Both the position numbers and the translations under genes were made by a program. Under the pieces are notes generated by a model. The model did not search any database. It was not told the DNA's origin and was given only the letters and a program-made list of their open reading frames with translations. A DNA stretch of 64,000 nt from Brachionus plicatilis (taxonomy: Eukaryota; Rotifera; Eurotatoria; Ploima; Brachionidae), in assembly GCA_010279815.1 (NCBI GenBank), contig QEOQ01000226.1, forward strand, positions 642,976 through 706,975. The letters are read 5' to 3'. Positions 10,818 to 22,353 of the stretch are shown here, piece by piece (within the stretch, counting starts at the first letter, position 1; each line of letters opens with the position of its first letter).

Positions 10818-13800
10818 ATGTCTTTAGATCGCAGTAAGCTTTTAATATTGTATTTTGTATAATAATATGAAAATTAATTCCTGACAGAAATTAGGCGTTC
10901 AGCTAGCAATGCGGACAAATTACGAGAATTGCTTGATATTAGCAATGATTTTGAAAAATCAACAATAGATCAAATTAAATCACGTCACAATGTAACTTTT
11001 TTTAAATTTTCTTAAATATTTTTTAATAAATCAGACTTAGTTCAAAGAGGCCCCTCAAGTGGACGATTTGGTCCGGTTGATCCAGTCAGTCGAGAGTGTA
11101 AACCAGCAACTTTTGATAGAAAATAAATATCTAAAAGATGAAACTAAAAATCTTAAAGCAAACGTTCTCAATCTTGTCAATGAGAATAGTAATCTTCATA
11201 AAGAGTTAAAAAATGTCACAGTCTTGGAGATATTGAACGAAATTCATTGCAATCCAAACCTGAGTCAAAATCAAGGAAACGCACCAACTCAGTCTGATGA
11301 AGCACTCAAAGAAGAACTGCATCAAAGCCAGCTGTTGATTAACGAGCTGCAAAAAAAATTGGAATTGGCTTTGAAAACGAAAAGTAAGAGTGGAAATTTC
11401 GAGTCTAACACTCTGGAAAATTTGGAATCAGATCCGTTCAGATGCTGCTCAAAGTGCAACGAAGAATTAGAAATCAAAATACGGCAGCTTGATTCTTTAA
11501 AAAAGTAATTCTTTTTAAATTTGTAATTTAATTAAGAAATTATTGATATTAAATAATATTAAATGCACATTAAAGATCATATAAAAAGAAATTTAAATAT
11601 TTTTTCATTGAAGCTAAAATACTTGACACAAGTTTTGAACTAACTTATTGAAAAATTTAGTCGAATAGTAAGTGGTACCCGGTTTTGAACCGGTTAAAAT
11701 CGACTTGATTTTTTTTAATTTAAATTCTAATAAAAAACTCTTTCAAATTAAAAGTTTTTTTTTAGAAATTAAAGAGAAAATTTTTATGTTTTGAATAGGT
11801 GGTTTTGTGAATTTCAAAAACAAATTGAACAAAAATTCTTTATTTTTTAATGAATTAAAATTAAAGTTTATAAAAAATATTAGAAAAAATACTGCAATAT
11901 AGTGCAACATACTTTGTTGTGTTGCATCTTTTTTACCTAAAATAAAATTTTTATTTTCTTTATTTTTTAAGAAATCAAATCAATAATCTATTTAAATCTA
12001 ATTGATTCGTTTTTTTTTGTCATTTCTTACATGAGAAAAATTATTCTAGGTAAAAAAGGTGCAACAAAGTATGTTGCACTATATTGCAGTATTTTTTCTA
12101 ATAATTTTTATTAATTTAAATTTTAATTTGTTAAAAAAGAAGAATTTATGTTCAATTTGTTTTTGAAATTCACAATACCTGAATAGGTAAATTATTTCAA
12201 AAAATAATTGGTTTAATTTTTTGTGTTTTAATTACAAAATGTATCCAATGTTGAAATAACATTGAAAAAGTGCATATTTAGATTAGTTAAACTTTTTAAT
12301 GTTTTGAAAATTGGGCTTTTATACAAATTAGTACACCTTTTTCAAAAAAAATTTTTTTAAGAACATTTAATAATTTAACACAGATTTAAAAAAAAAAAAC
12401 TATTATTTTTATTGTGTAAGCAAATTCCATATTGCTGAGACTGAAAAGTAATATTTTATATTTTGTCAAAAAATTAATTGAAGATCGAGATGTTAAAATT
12501 AAATTTTTTGATCATAAATTTAAATTAATAATTTTAATGATTTTTTTATAGAATATTACATGCGAGGATTTGACGATGATGATAAAAACAATTAATTTTT
12601 AAGGTACTCCAAATGATAAACCGTAGTAAGTCAAAATGACTTAAAAATTTTAAAAAATTCATTTTTGGGTTTTCATGATGAAAAATTCAAATTTGTCAAA
12701 AAAAAATTCATGGGTTCGTTTTTGTTTCGTGTCATTAAATTAAGGCCTTCTTATTTTAAGTATTTTTACGGGTATTTTGAATTTATATGGATCAAAAATT
12801 TTTTTTTGGGTAATTCTGAAAATTTACATTTTTTTTTTAAATTAAAGAAAAATAATTTATCCTAATTTACAATTACCTTTCTCTACTCTCTCCTTTTTAT
12901 TTTATTACAAAATTAGGTTTTTGGCTTAATCAACAGGAAAAATAAAAGATCCAGTCAAAAAACGGAAAGCTATGTTTTAAAGAGGAGAGTCCAAAGTATA
13001 AAAAACTGATTTTTTTTGGCCAGAAAAAGTTCCAAGCGAGAAAAAGGAATTATAAAAACGTGTAAAACTGATTTTAATCAAAATAAACTAAATATTGCGA
13101 GGGACAAAAAAAATCTCAGTCCAGAAGACAAATGAACTTAGTACAATTTTATCAAAGATGATTTCAAAAATAATTTTTGCAAGGTTATGTAAATATTTTT
13201 TGGACTTAGAATTCTTTTAAAAAGTATCATATTAAATTAGGTAGTTTCTGTTTTCGTTTTCGAGCAAAATAAAAAGTCCAATGCAAAAAATAATTCAAAA
13301 TTTGAATTCAGCATAAAAAATTACAGATTTAAAAAATTTCCAAAAAATTATTCAGCTAAACTGGGAACCATTTTGGCAAGTTTGAATTAGCAAATTTTTT
13401 ACCTGAAAAAAAATTAATTAAACATTAATATTTTCATTTTTCATCACTAAAAAAGTGTCAATTTTCATAAATATATTTAAAATTTCATTACATTTTTGTA
13501 GAAATAAAATCAAAAATCCAATATCCAAGAAAAATTTATATAAGTTGATTTAGTTGATCGTATAATTCAAGCCAATAGTTTTACCAAAGTGGTGCATTTG
13601 GACCTGCAGTAAGGTTCTATACAATGCCAACTAATGATGTTATTTGATTCACTATAAACGCGAAACAAATAACCACCTTCTGAACATAAATGAGAGAATC
13701 CTCTCTGTGAAGTGCTTATATATCCATTATTTAAATTCAGATTATTAAATTGATCAATTAAATTATTAACAGCCATATTTTTGATAAAATGATATTCTAT

Positions 13801-16800
13801 TGAGTTACTATATTGGTAATTTTAATTATGCTAAGTTGACTTTGCTTTTTAATTTTGCTAAAATGAAAATTTATTCTGCTGAATTAATACAGTCCCGTTT
13901 ATTGGCACTTTTTTTTTGACTGACTGAGGTTGTCCCTAAAAAGCGGAATCCGGAACGCGGAATACGGAATTCCGTGGCCCAAATTCCGCCAAAAAAATCG
14001 AAAAAATTATAATAAACATAAATAATATTTGAGAGTTGCTGCGTTACACACAAATTTCCTAATTCACATTTTTATATTTTCTTTTTTTTTGTTGCGTTCC
14101 ACCTATTTTTTTCTCAACACACATTTTTAAAATTTGTGCGTTTTATTCTAAAATTTATTCTGCTTATCTAAATATTTAAAAAAATATTTTCAATAAAAAA
14201 TTGTTTTTTACTTTTCACCCATTTCTTAGAATAAAACGCACAAATTTTAAAAAATGTGTGTTGAGAAAAAAAATATGTGGAACGCAACAAAACAAAAAAA
14301 AATATAAAAATGTGTGTTAGGAAATTTGTATGTAACGTAGCCAATTTCATAATATTTTTTAAATTCTGCTAAAAATTCCGTCGATTCCGTAAATAAATTC
14401 CGGCAGAATTTAAAAATCTACTATAAGACGGAAATTCCGCTTTTTAGTATGTGTTTTACGGAATTAAAAAAATTTTTTTCGATTTTTTTGGCGGAATTTG
14501 GGCCACGGAATTCCGTATTCCGCGTTCCGGATTCCGCTTTTTAGGGACAACCACTGACTGACCATCTAATTTTATTTACCGACCGATCAATCATTCTACT
14601 GATCATCAGATACCGACCAAAAAAAAATTCTGACCCATTAAATATGAGTCATTTTTAATTGTAATCATTCTCTTTAAAACTAATCTGCTTATTTTTACAT
14701 TAAACTCTGTGAATATTTTTTTTTGTCAGAAAGTTTTTTTATTAAAAAATTATTTTAGTGAAATTGAACAGTTGAACAAGTCTAAGGCTTATCTAAAGCA
14801 AAGATGTGAGGACTTTGAGATCAAAGAGAACGATTTATTGTCTCAAGTTAAACGCTATGTTGATTTGGTTAAACACATGGAATTGGAAAAGAATCAAGTA
14901 AAATTTGAAATTATTTTTTAGTGGAATTTTTGATTTTTTTAATCCAAGGCTTTGAGTGAAAGAGAGCTTTTCAAAGAAGACAAGTTAAATACAGACAAAA
15001 AGTTTGCTTCTATTTTAAAAGAGTATGATGACAGACTTTTGAAAGAAAAAGAGATTATTGTAGAAAATGTGGAAAAACAAATTAAGGAACTAACAGATCA
15101 AGTAATTAATTCACAGATGATGAACCATTTTTTAAATGTAAAAAAAATTTTTTTTTTAGAATCAAAATTTGGAAGAAAGAGTCTTTAAACAAGAGAATTT
15201 TATTGACAGATTGACTAGAGATAAAATGTCCCTTTTGAACGAAGTCGAAAGCTATAAACAAAAATGTAATTCAATTGATGTAGATACACATCAAGTAAGA
15301 TGAATAAATTTTAAATTTTTTGTCATTCTATCTTATCTTTACAGATGGCTGAAAAAATGAGAAATAAGTACATGGATGTGTTGAGAGAACGAGATAATCT
15401 TATGAATGAAAACAAAAGAGTTCGTCATGATTACGAACAATTTGTCCAACAAAATGATCAGGTAAATTTTTTTATCATTCAATCATGAAATTTAATTTTA
15501 AATTTTTATTAAACATATGAGAAAAAATATGAACATGGTTAAATTTTTTAGTAAATAAGCTTTAAAAAAGTTTTTTTTTATAATTGTTTATTTTAACTTC
15601 TTAGTCTTTTTCTTATACCAAATTTTTAATAGAACAGAATTAGAAAAGTAATCAATTAAGGAAAATTTAAGAATCAATTTTTCAGAAAAATTGGTGGAAA
15701 ATAATCAATTGCCATTGGTAAATTACCAACATTTGATCGACGCTAGAATTTTCAAAATATTCTCCGTTAGATGTAAATATTTATTCTATAATAAAATTTA
15801 TAAATTTTCAATTAAATTTCAAAAAAATTTCAAATAAATTTTTAACTTAACCGAACGATTCTATTTGTATAAAAAGTAACATTTTTTACATGACTTGAAA
15901 ATGACTAAAAATTAAGGAATATCTACCGTAAATTCTCGAAACTTAGTACATGTAGCAAAAGCCGATTTTTTAAGTTGAAACATGTAACAAGTAGCATCTC
16001 GCCCATGTTGGATTTTTTTTCAAGAAATTTGTTAATTTCTCTCATTTGGCAAAATATTTAAGATAATTAACGTAAATTGGCGTAAATTTGTGAATATTTG
16101 AAAGGGAATATTATTTCAGCACAATCAATTTCTGATTAGCACAATGAAAAAAACATTCAACACAATTCGATTTCTTCTCAGCACAAAATATTATATTTAA
16201 AAAAAAACTTTATATTTATAAGTGGAAGTTAGGTAAATAAAGTAAATTTCGAAGCTTAAGAAAGGAAATTAGTGTCTAGAAAACCATTTTTCCGCATTTT
16301 TTGCTCTACCTCTTTTAGTTTTATTGTCAAATTGGTCCTTTTTTTAATCAGTTCTTTTAGGAATTATTATTTCAACACAAAAAAAAAACTTTTCAACACA
16401 AATTTAAACTTTTCAACACAAATTTAAACTGATCGTCACAAAATTTTATCTTCTCAGCACATATTTTAAAAAATAGTGAAAAAATTTTGAACTCAAAATT
16501 TTTTTTTCTTAAAAATCGTTGAACACAAAAAAAAATAATTTAGTTTAAATTAAGGTAAAAAAAACTTTTCAGCACAAAATTTAATGAATAAATGCTGATT
16601 TTTTTCAAATCTAAATCACAAAGCTTATTCATAAATATAAAGTATGTTTTGAATCATTTTTTATTCTCTCACGTACCATTTTTCAGAATTTTTAGCTCTT
16701 CCTTTTTTTGGCTTGCTAACAAACTGATCTTTCTTTTTAAACAATTCTTGTAAAGCTAATAGATGTAAACAATTTTCTTTTTATTTCTTATAGTCTTAAT

Positions 16801-18540
16801 AGTTTTTTTCGGCATTTTATCCTTGGTTAGGTAAATGATATTTTTTCGATTTCTAAGATTCATTCTTAGACTGAATTTGGACAAAATTTTCAAGTAGAAA
16901 TTTAAAAATTTTCAAAACTAATTTTAATAATTTTAAAAAAATTTGAAAGCATTACTTAAGAAATTTAAACAATTGAAACAAAAAAAAATTTGTGTTGTAA
17001 AGCTTTTTTTGTCTTTAATTTTTGTGATAAAATTTTTTTAATTATTTTTTTTGTGTTCAACGATTTTTTAGAAGAAAATTTTTGTGTTCAAAATTTTTTC
17101 ACTATTTTTTAAAATTTGTGCTGAGAAGATTTAATTTTGTGACGATCAGTTAAAATTTGTGTTGAAAAGTTTTTTTTTGTGTTGAATAGGTAAACCCGTT
17201 CTTTTAATGCCAGTAAATGTGCACAATATCCTAATTTAGTAAAAAACTTGCAAGAACATTTCTTACTGTTAAACTCAACCTTATAACAATTCTTGAATAA
17301 ATTCTTGAATAAATAAATTGTAATAAAATTATTCCAACAAGCCATCAATTTTTGTGTTGAATGCATTTAATTTATTTAAAATTTTTTCGCTAAAAGTATT
17401 TTTTTCAAATTTTAATTTTTGTGTTGAGAAGAAATCATTTTGTGCTGAGCGTTTTGAAATTGTGTTGAAAAAGGAGACCCTATTAGAAATATTCAAAAAT
17501 TTACGGTAATTTACGTTAATTACCGTATATATTTGTCAAATTACGTAAATGATAGTAAAACCCTTTTATCGTAGAAGTACTGTAATAGAGCTAAAATTTA
17601 TGTTTTTTTTTATTTATAAAAGGACAAATTTTGTTTGAGAAACGAACTTAACTCTACCAGAAATCGTTTGCTAGAAGTAGAAAAGGATTTGATTTCAAGC
17701 AAAGATCAGAGCATTCAGCTAACTGAACAAATTACCAAGTTAGAAGCAGAAATTGTCTCATTGAAACATTCAAAAAATTCCGTAGAAAACTCAAGAGATG
17801 CTAATCTGAAAAAAATGACGCAAAAATACGAGGAAAGAGAGTCTCAACTTGTTTTGGCAATTGAAGCACTTCAGGCTAGATATTGTAAAAATATTTTATT
17901 AACTAAAGAAGATATAAAATTGAAGCAATCTTATTTTCAGGCATTACAGTCAAAGAACTTGAGGAACTGGTCGAATCACAGAAAAAGTTAATAAACAACT
18001 TGCGTAGTGAGCTCAAAACTTGCAATGAACACTTGGGACTGTTGGTAATAAAGTACAAAAACGATGTAGAGTCTTTGAGTAATCAAAACAGTGAGCTTAA
18101 CATCAGACTGTCAAAATACGGGACCAGAGCTACTGAATTTGAGGAACAGAACACCAAACATAATGAATTGCATGAGCGTATGAAAGAAAGACTGAAGGAT
18201 TTAAGTGCCAAATGCCAAACTCAGCATGAAGAAGTAATTTTTTATTCTTTTAGGCAATTTTGGTTAATAAAAAAATTTTAAGTTGGAAAAATGTAAAGCA
18301 AATGACACACTAATGAAAACGACAAATCTTCAATTAATGCAAGAGGTGAATGCTTTGAAAGACCAGCTAAAACTATTGACCATTCCGACAAGAAATATGA
18401 GCGGACCCAAGCGCTATTCACAGGCCGATCATTCGTATAATAGTTTAAATAATATGATCAATACGACGAGTCGAATCGATGTGGGAACTTTGAACACTGT
18501 TAGATCGGCCATTGAAAATAGTATATATTCAATGAAATAA
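10818..18540 (+). CDS. SDCCAG8: SDCCAG8 (NPHP10/CCCAP) orthologue, centrosomal coiled-coil protein
   Basis: Ten exons join in phase with GT-AG introns: 10818-10833, 10888-10991, 11041-11504, 14759-14897, 14949-15101, 15160-15294, 15345-15461, 17623-17884, 17941-18233 and 18283-18540. They encode about 646 aa, mostly coiled coil; human SDCCAG8 is about 713 aa. Recognition rests on a conserved N-terminal block (DDLVRLIQSVESVNQ, compared with human HDLVHTINDQSQ). It also rests on a CxxC-like mid segment (CCSKC) and a strong C-terminal match (EEQNTKHNELHERMKERL against human EEQCVQHGRVHETMKQRL, spaced identically to the end). SDCCAG8 in other animals works at centrosomes and ciliary basal bodies. 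Most introns are 49-58 bp; introns 3 (3254 bp) and 7 (2161 bp) are swollen by transposable elements. The exon 8 donor (GTAAAA) and the exon 1 micro-exon are the least certain joins. Confidence 0.85.
11801..12179. repeat. MULE-like foldback element, 9-bp TSD TGAATAGGT
   Basis: Termini GGTTTTGTGAATTTC and GAAATTCACAATACC are inverted repeats continuing inward for about 145 bp per arm, including the mirrored core TGCAATATAGTGCAACATAC. Exact 9-mers TGAATAGGT flank it at 11792-11800 and 12180-12188. Nine-base duplications plus long inverted repeats are the signature of Mutator-like elements. The element has no coding capacity and lies in SDCCAG8 intron 3. Confidence 0.8.
12560..13900. other. Intron 3 filler between elements
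   Basis: Intronic AT-rich sequence. The minus frame at 13567-13776 has Cys and His residues (HLCSEGG, WHCIEPYC) vaguely like the FLYWCH-type fingers of MULE transposases, but it is too short and degraded to assign. The plus frame at 12665-12865 is low complexity. Confidence 0.3.
13928..14552. repeat. MULE-like composite foldback element, 9-bp TSD ACTGACTGA
   Basis: The outer inverted repeats of about 75 bp start GGTTGTCCCTAAAAAGCGG and are mirrored exactly at the right end. They are unusually GC-rich for the region. A second pair of inverted arms of about 100 bp sits inside (about 14040-14150 and 14228-14345). Exact 9-mers ACTGACTGA lie at 13919-13927 and 14553-14561. The right half carries about 125 bp not mirrored on the left, itself built from GGAATTCCG-like words. 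There is no open frame. Long TIRs and a 9-bp TSD indicate a Mutator-type non-autonomous element. It lies in SDCCAG8 intron 3. Confidence 0.85.
15930..17585. mobile_element. Degraded nested element in SDCCAG8 intron 7 (mariner-like end plus MULE relic)
   Basis: Intron 7 holds mirrored blocks packed with the words CAACACAAA or CAGCACAAA at 16110-16620 and, inverted, at 16980-17480. A 20-bp unit TTTTCAACACAAATTTAAAC is tandemly doubled near 16387. At its right edge, TATCGTAGAAGTACTGTA (about 17567-17584) matches the terminus of the mariner-like element at 28156-29759. ACGTAA-rich sequence precedes it and has an inverted counterpart near 16065. A left terminus and target duplication could not be fixed. 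Relics of a MULE transposase C-terminus lie between the blocks on the minus strand. Confidence 0.5.
16255..17366 (-). pseudogene. MULE transposase relic with SWIM zinc finger
   Basis: At 17200-17290 the minus strand encodes CSCKFFTKLGYCAHLLALK, a SWIM-type finger (CxC...CxH) as found near the C-terminus of Mutator-like transposases. Two more minus-strand fragments, at about 16675-16790 and 16255-16345, encode near-identical tails (PKKGRAKNSEKW and KRGRAKNAEKW). The first is preceded by a second HLLALQE-like SWIM end, so at least two copies of the C-terminus are present. Stops, frameshifts and CAACACAAA repeats break the frame. Nothing here can be functional. Confidence 0.55.
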
Positions 18541-20781
18541 CTCGAAATATTTAGAATCTTATGAAAAATATTTGAATGATAAAAAAATTAAAAAATTTTA
18601 TATTCATCATTTCTATCTTTGTTGGAATAAAAGTTTTTTTAATAAAATAAATTTAAGTTTTTTGAAAATCAAAACGTTGAAATAAAAAAATAAAAAAATT
18701 TTTTCACATTTACACAATTTCAGACTTGAACGGTAAAATTCCAGAAATTCTAAACTTAAGTGCCATCTAAATTTTTGACTTGAAATTCGTAAACTACGCC
18801 CTTTGAAACCCAATTTCAAAATTCGTATGTGATCCCAGGGATCACTTGAGACCAAAAATTTTTTTTTAAATAGACAAGAAAAAATTCTGAACAAATCTGC
18901 TATTTTACTTTTTTGAATTTTAGCTCTATTTTATATAAATAAAGTCTCAAAAAAATTAAATTTTTAATAAAATAATTTTGTTAATAATTTTTGAATATTT
19001 TAATTAAATTTTAAACTCAATCTCATTAAAAATTATTTTTATGTCATCAAAGTCTAAATTTATCCCTTTTCGCATAAATAAACTTAAGGTATTTTCCAAA
19101 AAAATATTATTGAGATGGAAAAAAAAATATTATTGAGATTAAAATTAAACTTGAAAAAAAGCTGTAAATATTAAACTAATTTTTTTGATAAAAAACTAAT
19201 AAAATTAAACTTGAAAAAAAGTGGTAAATATTAAAGTAATTATTTTGATAAAAAACTAATAAAAATTAACATTATTAGTTACAAATAAGTTTTTAAGCAA
19301 AAAACTAAGTAAAATAAACAAAAAATAAATATATTTGACAATTTTTTTAGCAGTAAACTAATAATTTTAATTTCACAGGTAATATTGAGTCGATGGAAAC
19401 TAATGAACAGATGAAAGTTTATGTTGAATCTGATATTAAGTTATTAAGTAAAATTATCAAGAAACTTTGTTTTCATAAATGTTTTTATTTTCTATATTGA
19501 AGATTTAGTAATTTTTAAAAATATTAAATCGTCAATTAAGTTTATTATTCATAGATTAAAAATATTAGCTGTCATAAAATTTGGTTTAATGTCTATTAAT
19601 GCATCGCACTTGCACGAAATTATTTAAACTCTAACACTATTTAAAAATTTATCTATCAATGGCGAAAGGAGTTTAATTACTCAAAAAATAAATTAAATAA
19701 ACTTTAAAAAAAAAAAGGTAAGAGTTTATCTGCTAAAGAAATAGACATTGAAATTGACAAACAGACCAACAACTCCAATTCTTCAAAATTTTTACTTTTT
19801 TTTTAAATTTTTTAAAAATTTTAAAAATATTAAAAACTTATTTTATTTTTGTTTAATTTTTTTTTAATAATTTTGTTTTTATTAAAAAAAATTTTCTTTA
19901 TTAAAGAGTGTTTTTATGAAAAATCATTTTAATTTTACTTAAGCATTTTTAAACAAAAAAAGGATTTTTATTTCACAAGAGTATTTTTAGACAACAAAAG
20001 TATTTTTGTTCCAAGAGAATTTTTTTAGACAAAAAAAGTACTCTAATATCACAAGAGTATTTTTAAAATTCAATGAGAAATTTTAGAAAAATGATGATTT
20101 TCGGTGAAAGAAAATTTCTAAGCTATTATTTTTACTTATTGTATTGATTGCTTTTTTAGTTATTTACCCCTTTTATTTGATGTGGCATGCTTCAGCTGGA
20201 AAAGAATCCAATAATTCTTGACTATATGACTATTATGACCCTAAATGACCCTTTGAACCGGATGCAATTCCTGGAATAATTTTAGTACATTGTTAAACAT
20301 TGTTTAAAATTATTAATTTTTTAAATTATGATTTTTTTTTAATTTAATTTTTTCAAGATAAAATTAATAAAAATTAATCTCTGTTAAGAAAATCTGACAA
20401 TTAATAGCTTTAAGTTGTATTTAATAAAAAAAATATCCTTTAATACTTTTTAGTTCTATGCATTAATAAATGTCACTGAATCTTATAAATGACAACCAGT
20501 ACTTTTAGATGACAATTTAATTGCCATTTTTTTAATTACTTTTAATTAAAGTAAATGACGCTTTGAGATGCGGCCTAAGCTTTAAATCAATACATTTTTT
20601 TCTTAAAAACTTCCATTAGTTTAAATTGAATAATTAGTTTATTTTAAAAAATTAATTTGAATTCAAATTTTATAAACAAATTAAATTTATTAATACAAAA
20701 AGACCATATTAAAAATAATTCTATAAATTAACAAAAATTCTTAACTAACTTACTGTAATTAACTAATTCATAAATATAATT
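18541..20781. other. Intergenic; contains a 60-bp tandem duplication
   Basis: There is no convincing gene between the end of SDCCAG8 and the 3' end of TBP (convergent genes). 19141-19200 and 19201-19260 are two tandem copies of a 60-bp unit with four differences, and a 22-bp unit is doubled at about 19098-19140. The minus frame at 18613-18894 shows no domain. Around 19975-20060, GTATTTTTAGACAA-like words repeat loosely. Confidence 0.45.
19141..19260. repeat. Tandem duplication, 2 x 60 bp
   Basis: The second copy repeats the first exactly in length, differing at four positions. It begins AAAATTAAACTTGAAAAAAA. Too few copies for a minisatellite; probably a local replication slip. Confidence 0.85.
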
Positions 20782-21493
20782 TTACTTTTCAACAGATTTT
20801 TTGAAAGATCTGAGAATAGGATACAAATTATTGAAGGCCTCATAGATTTCTTCACGGGTCTTGGCCCCGGTGATCACCACTTTACCGGACACAAAAACCA
20901 ACAGCACCACCTTGGGCTGTAGCATACGGTAGATCAAACCAGGAAATATTTCAGGCTCATAGCTACAAAATCTTGTGTGATAAGTGTGCAAGCTTTCAAG
21001 GCGAACAATGAATTGTATATCCGCACAACCGACTATGTTCTGTATCTTAAAGTCCATAAATTTTGCCGGAAATCCCAGTTTTTGGATAATTCTGGCGTAT
21101 TTTCTAGCCGCTAGTTTAGACTCAGTCTCGCTCTTGGCGCCTGTGCACACCATCTTGCCTGAGGAAAAAATCAGCGCCGTAGTGCGCGGAACCCGAATCC
21201 GCATGATCAACGCAGCAAAACGTTTCGGGTTGTACTCAGAGTTTCTTGCCTTGAGGGCAATTTTTTTCAAGTCCAATTTACATCCCACACTAATTGTGCT
21301 CACTATGTTCCTAGAAAAAATTTTTTTTAAATTTTAAAATTTTAAAATTTATCTCCTTGACTTACTGAATTGTCGGAACAATTGCAGTTGTGGGCTCGTT
21401 CAAATTTGAAGGCGGTCCAGAGAGAAAATTCGAGCCTAAGCCTGTCGGTATACCTGAGGACAAAACCGATGGTGGTGGCAATAAAGCATTCAT
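20782..21493 (-). CDS. TBP: TATA-box-binding protein (TBP)
   Basis: Two exons, 21493-21366 and 21310-20782, are separated by a 55-bp GT-AG intron (GTAAGT donor) and give about 218 aa. The C-terminal 175 or so residues are the classic saddle domain with two repeats. Landmarks include [67 protein letters not shown] and [20 protein letters not shown]. The intron splits the start of the core (VPTIQ/NIVST). The N-terminus is only about 40 residues, Pro/Ser/Gly-rich, with no poly-Gln tract as in vertebrates. TBP nucleates transcription by all three RNA polymerases. Its start lies 92 bp from the divergent phosphatase gene, so the two probably share a promoter region. Some core positions differ from consensus in the second repeat ([19 protein letters not shown]), so TRF-type divergence should be kept in mind, but TBP is the best call. 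Confidence 0.95.
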
Positions 21494-21585
21494 TTTTTTT
21501 AATTTTTTTTAGTAAATGAAAAATTTTTGAAAAAAAATATTTATTTTTAAAATTTCAAAAAAGAAAAAAAATTTGTCTTCAAATT
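21494..21585. promoter_or_regulatory. Probable shared bidirectional promoter, TBP / phosphatase
   Basis: Only 92 bp separate the start codons of the divergent TBP and PHOSPHO-like genes, so 5' UTRs and promoters must lie here or overlap the genes. The sequence is A/T homopolymer with no distinct motif, which would suit a nucleosome-depleted poly(dA:dT) promoter. This is inference from layout only. Confidence 0.4.
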
Positions 21586-22353
21586 ATGAATAGCAAATTG
21601 GCAGTATTTGATTTTGATAATACGATCATAGATGTGAACAGTGATACATTTGTTGATCGAGTTATTCTAAAGCAAAAAAATGAATCAAGCAAAAAATACT
21701 ACGAGTATCCAGTGGAGATTGAACAGTTGATCAAAAGCCACAATTGGACCCATCGAATGAATGCAGTTTTTTCTTACATGAATTTGAAGTATTCAATTCA
21801 GCAGGAGCAAATTGTCAATTGTATGCATGAGATTTTCATTGAGGATTCAATGAAGCAGTTGATCAAAAAGTTAAATGCCCATGGATTTGAATTGGTGATT
21901 ATTTCAGACGCAAACTCCATTTTTATCCATGAAATCCTTCGAAAAAACAATTTGGATACTTTATTTTCCAAGATTTACACAAATAAGGCAGAGTTTTGCG
22001 CCACTACTGGATGTCTAAAGGTACAGCCCTTTAATGAATGTTTTAATTCGAACAAAGAGTTGTTCAATTGTTCAACTAAAGTGTGCTCAACCAACATTTG
22101 TAAAGGTGAAGTCTTGAAACGACATTTGGACCAAGCAAATGGCTTGACAAATGTGACTACGGTAGTTTACATTGGTGACGGTAAAAATGACTATTGTCCT
22201 GGTCTTTGCTTGAGAGAAAGTGATTTTTATTTTGTTCGTGAGAATTACTCTTTATCGAAATTGTTGGATAGAAGAAAAAGTTTAGGTGAAAACATCAAAG
22301 CTAAAATTATTAAATGGTCCACAGCTAAAGACATATTGCCAATGATAGGATAA
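21586..22353 (+). CDS. PHOSPHO1/2-like HAD phosphatase (copy A)
   Basis: The single-exon ORF of 255 aa starts at an ATG in A-rich context. HAD motifs are all present: motif I FDFDNT (Asp9 nucleophile, Asp11 acid/base), motif II IISDAN (Ser), motif III Lys in CKGEVLKRH, and motif IV GDGKNDYCP. Length and motif wording fit the PHOSPHO family (phosphoethanolamine/phosphocholine phosphatase PHOSPHO1 and pyridoxal-phosphate phosphatase PHOSPHO2). The cap-region Cys cluster before motif III (FNCSTKVCSTNICKG) is also in keeping. The substrate cannot be decided from sequence. No signal peptide is seen, so it is probably cytosolic. A paralogue lies at 30470-31279, making this one of a dispersed local pair. 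Confidence 0.9.
   Translation: MNSKLAVFDFDNTIIDVNSDTFVDRVILKQKNESSKKYYEYPVEIEQLIKSHNWTHRMNAVFSYMNLKYSIQQEQIVNCMHEIFIEDSMKQLIKKLNAHGFELVIISDANSIFIHEILRKNNLDTLFSKIYTNKAEFCATTGCLKVQPFNECFNSNKELFNCSTKVCSTNICKGEVLKRHLDQANGLTNVTTVVYIGDGKNDYCPGLCLRESDFYFVRENYSLSKLLDRRKSLGENIKAKIIKWSTAKDILPMIG

Noticed and set aside
12665..12865. 66-codon plus frame in SDCCAG8 intron 3
   Set aside because: Phe/Lys-rich translation of poly-A/T; no start context or homologue-like motif.
13567..13776. 69-codon minus frame with Cys/His residues
   Set aside because: Vaguely FLYWCH-like but too short and without flanking MULE sequence to call.
16110..17480. CRISPR-like array of short repeated words
   Set aside because: The repeats are irregularly spaced, vary in sequence, occur in both orientations and lie in a eukaryotic intron; they are TIR-type arrays.
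18613..18894. 93-codon minus frame
   Set aside because: Hydrophobic/basic low-complexity wording, no domain, no splice partners; sits in the 3' flank of SDCCAG8.
20984..21337. 117-codon plus-strand frame
   Set aside because: It is the antisense shadow of the TBP core; the minus-strand protein is unmistakable.
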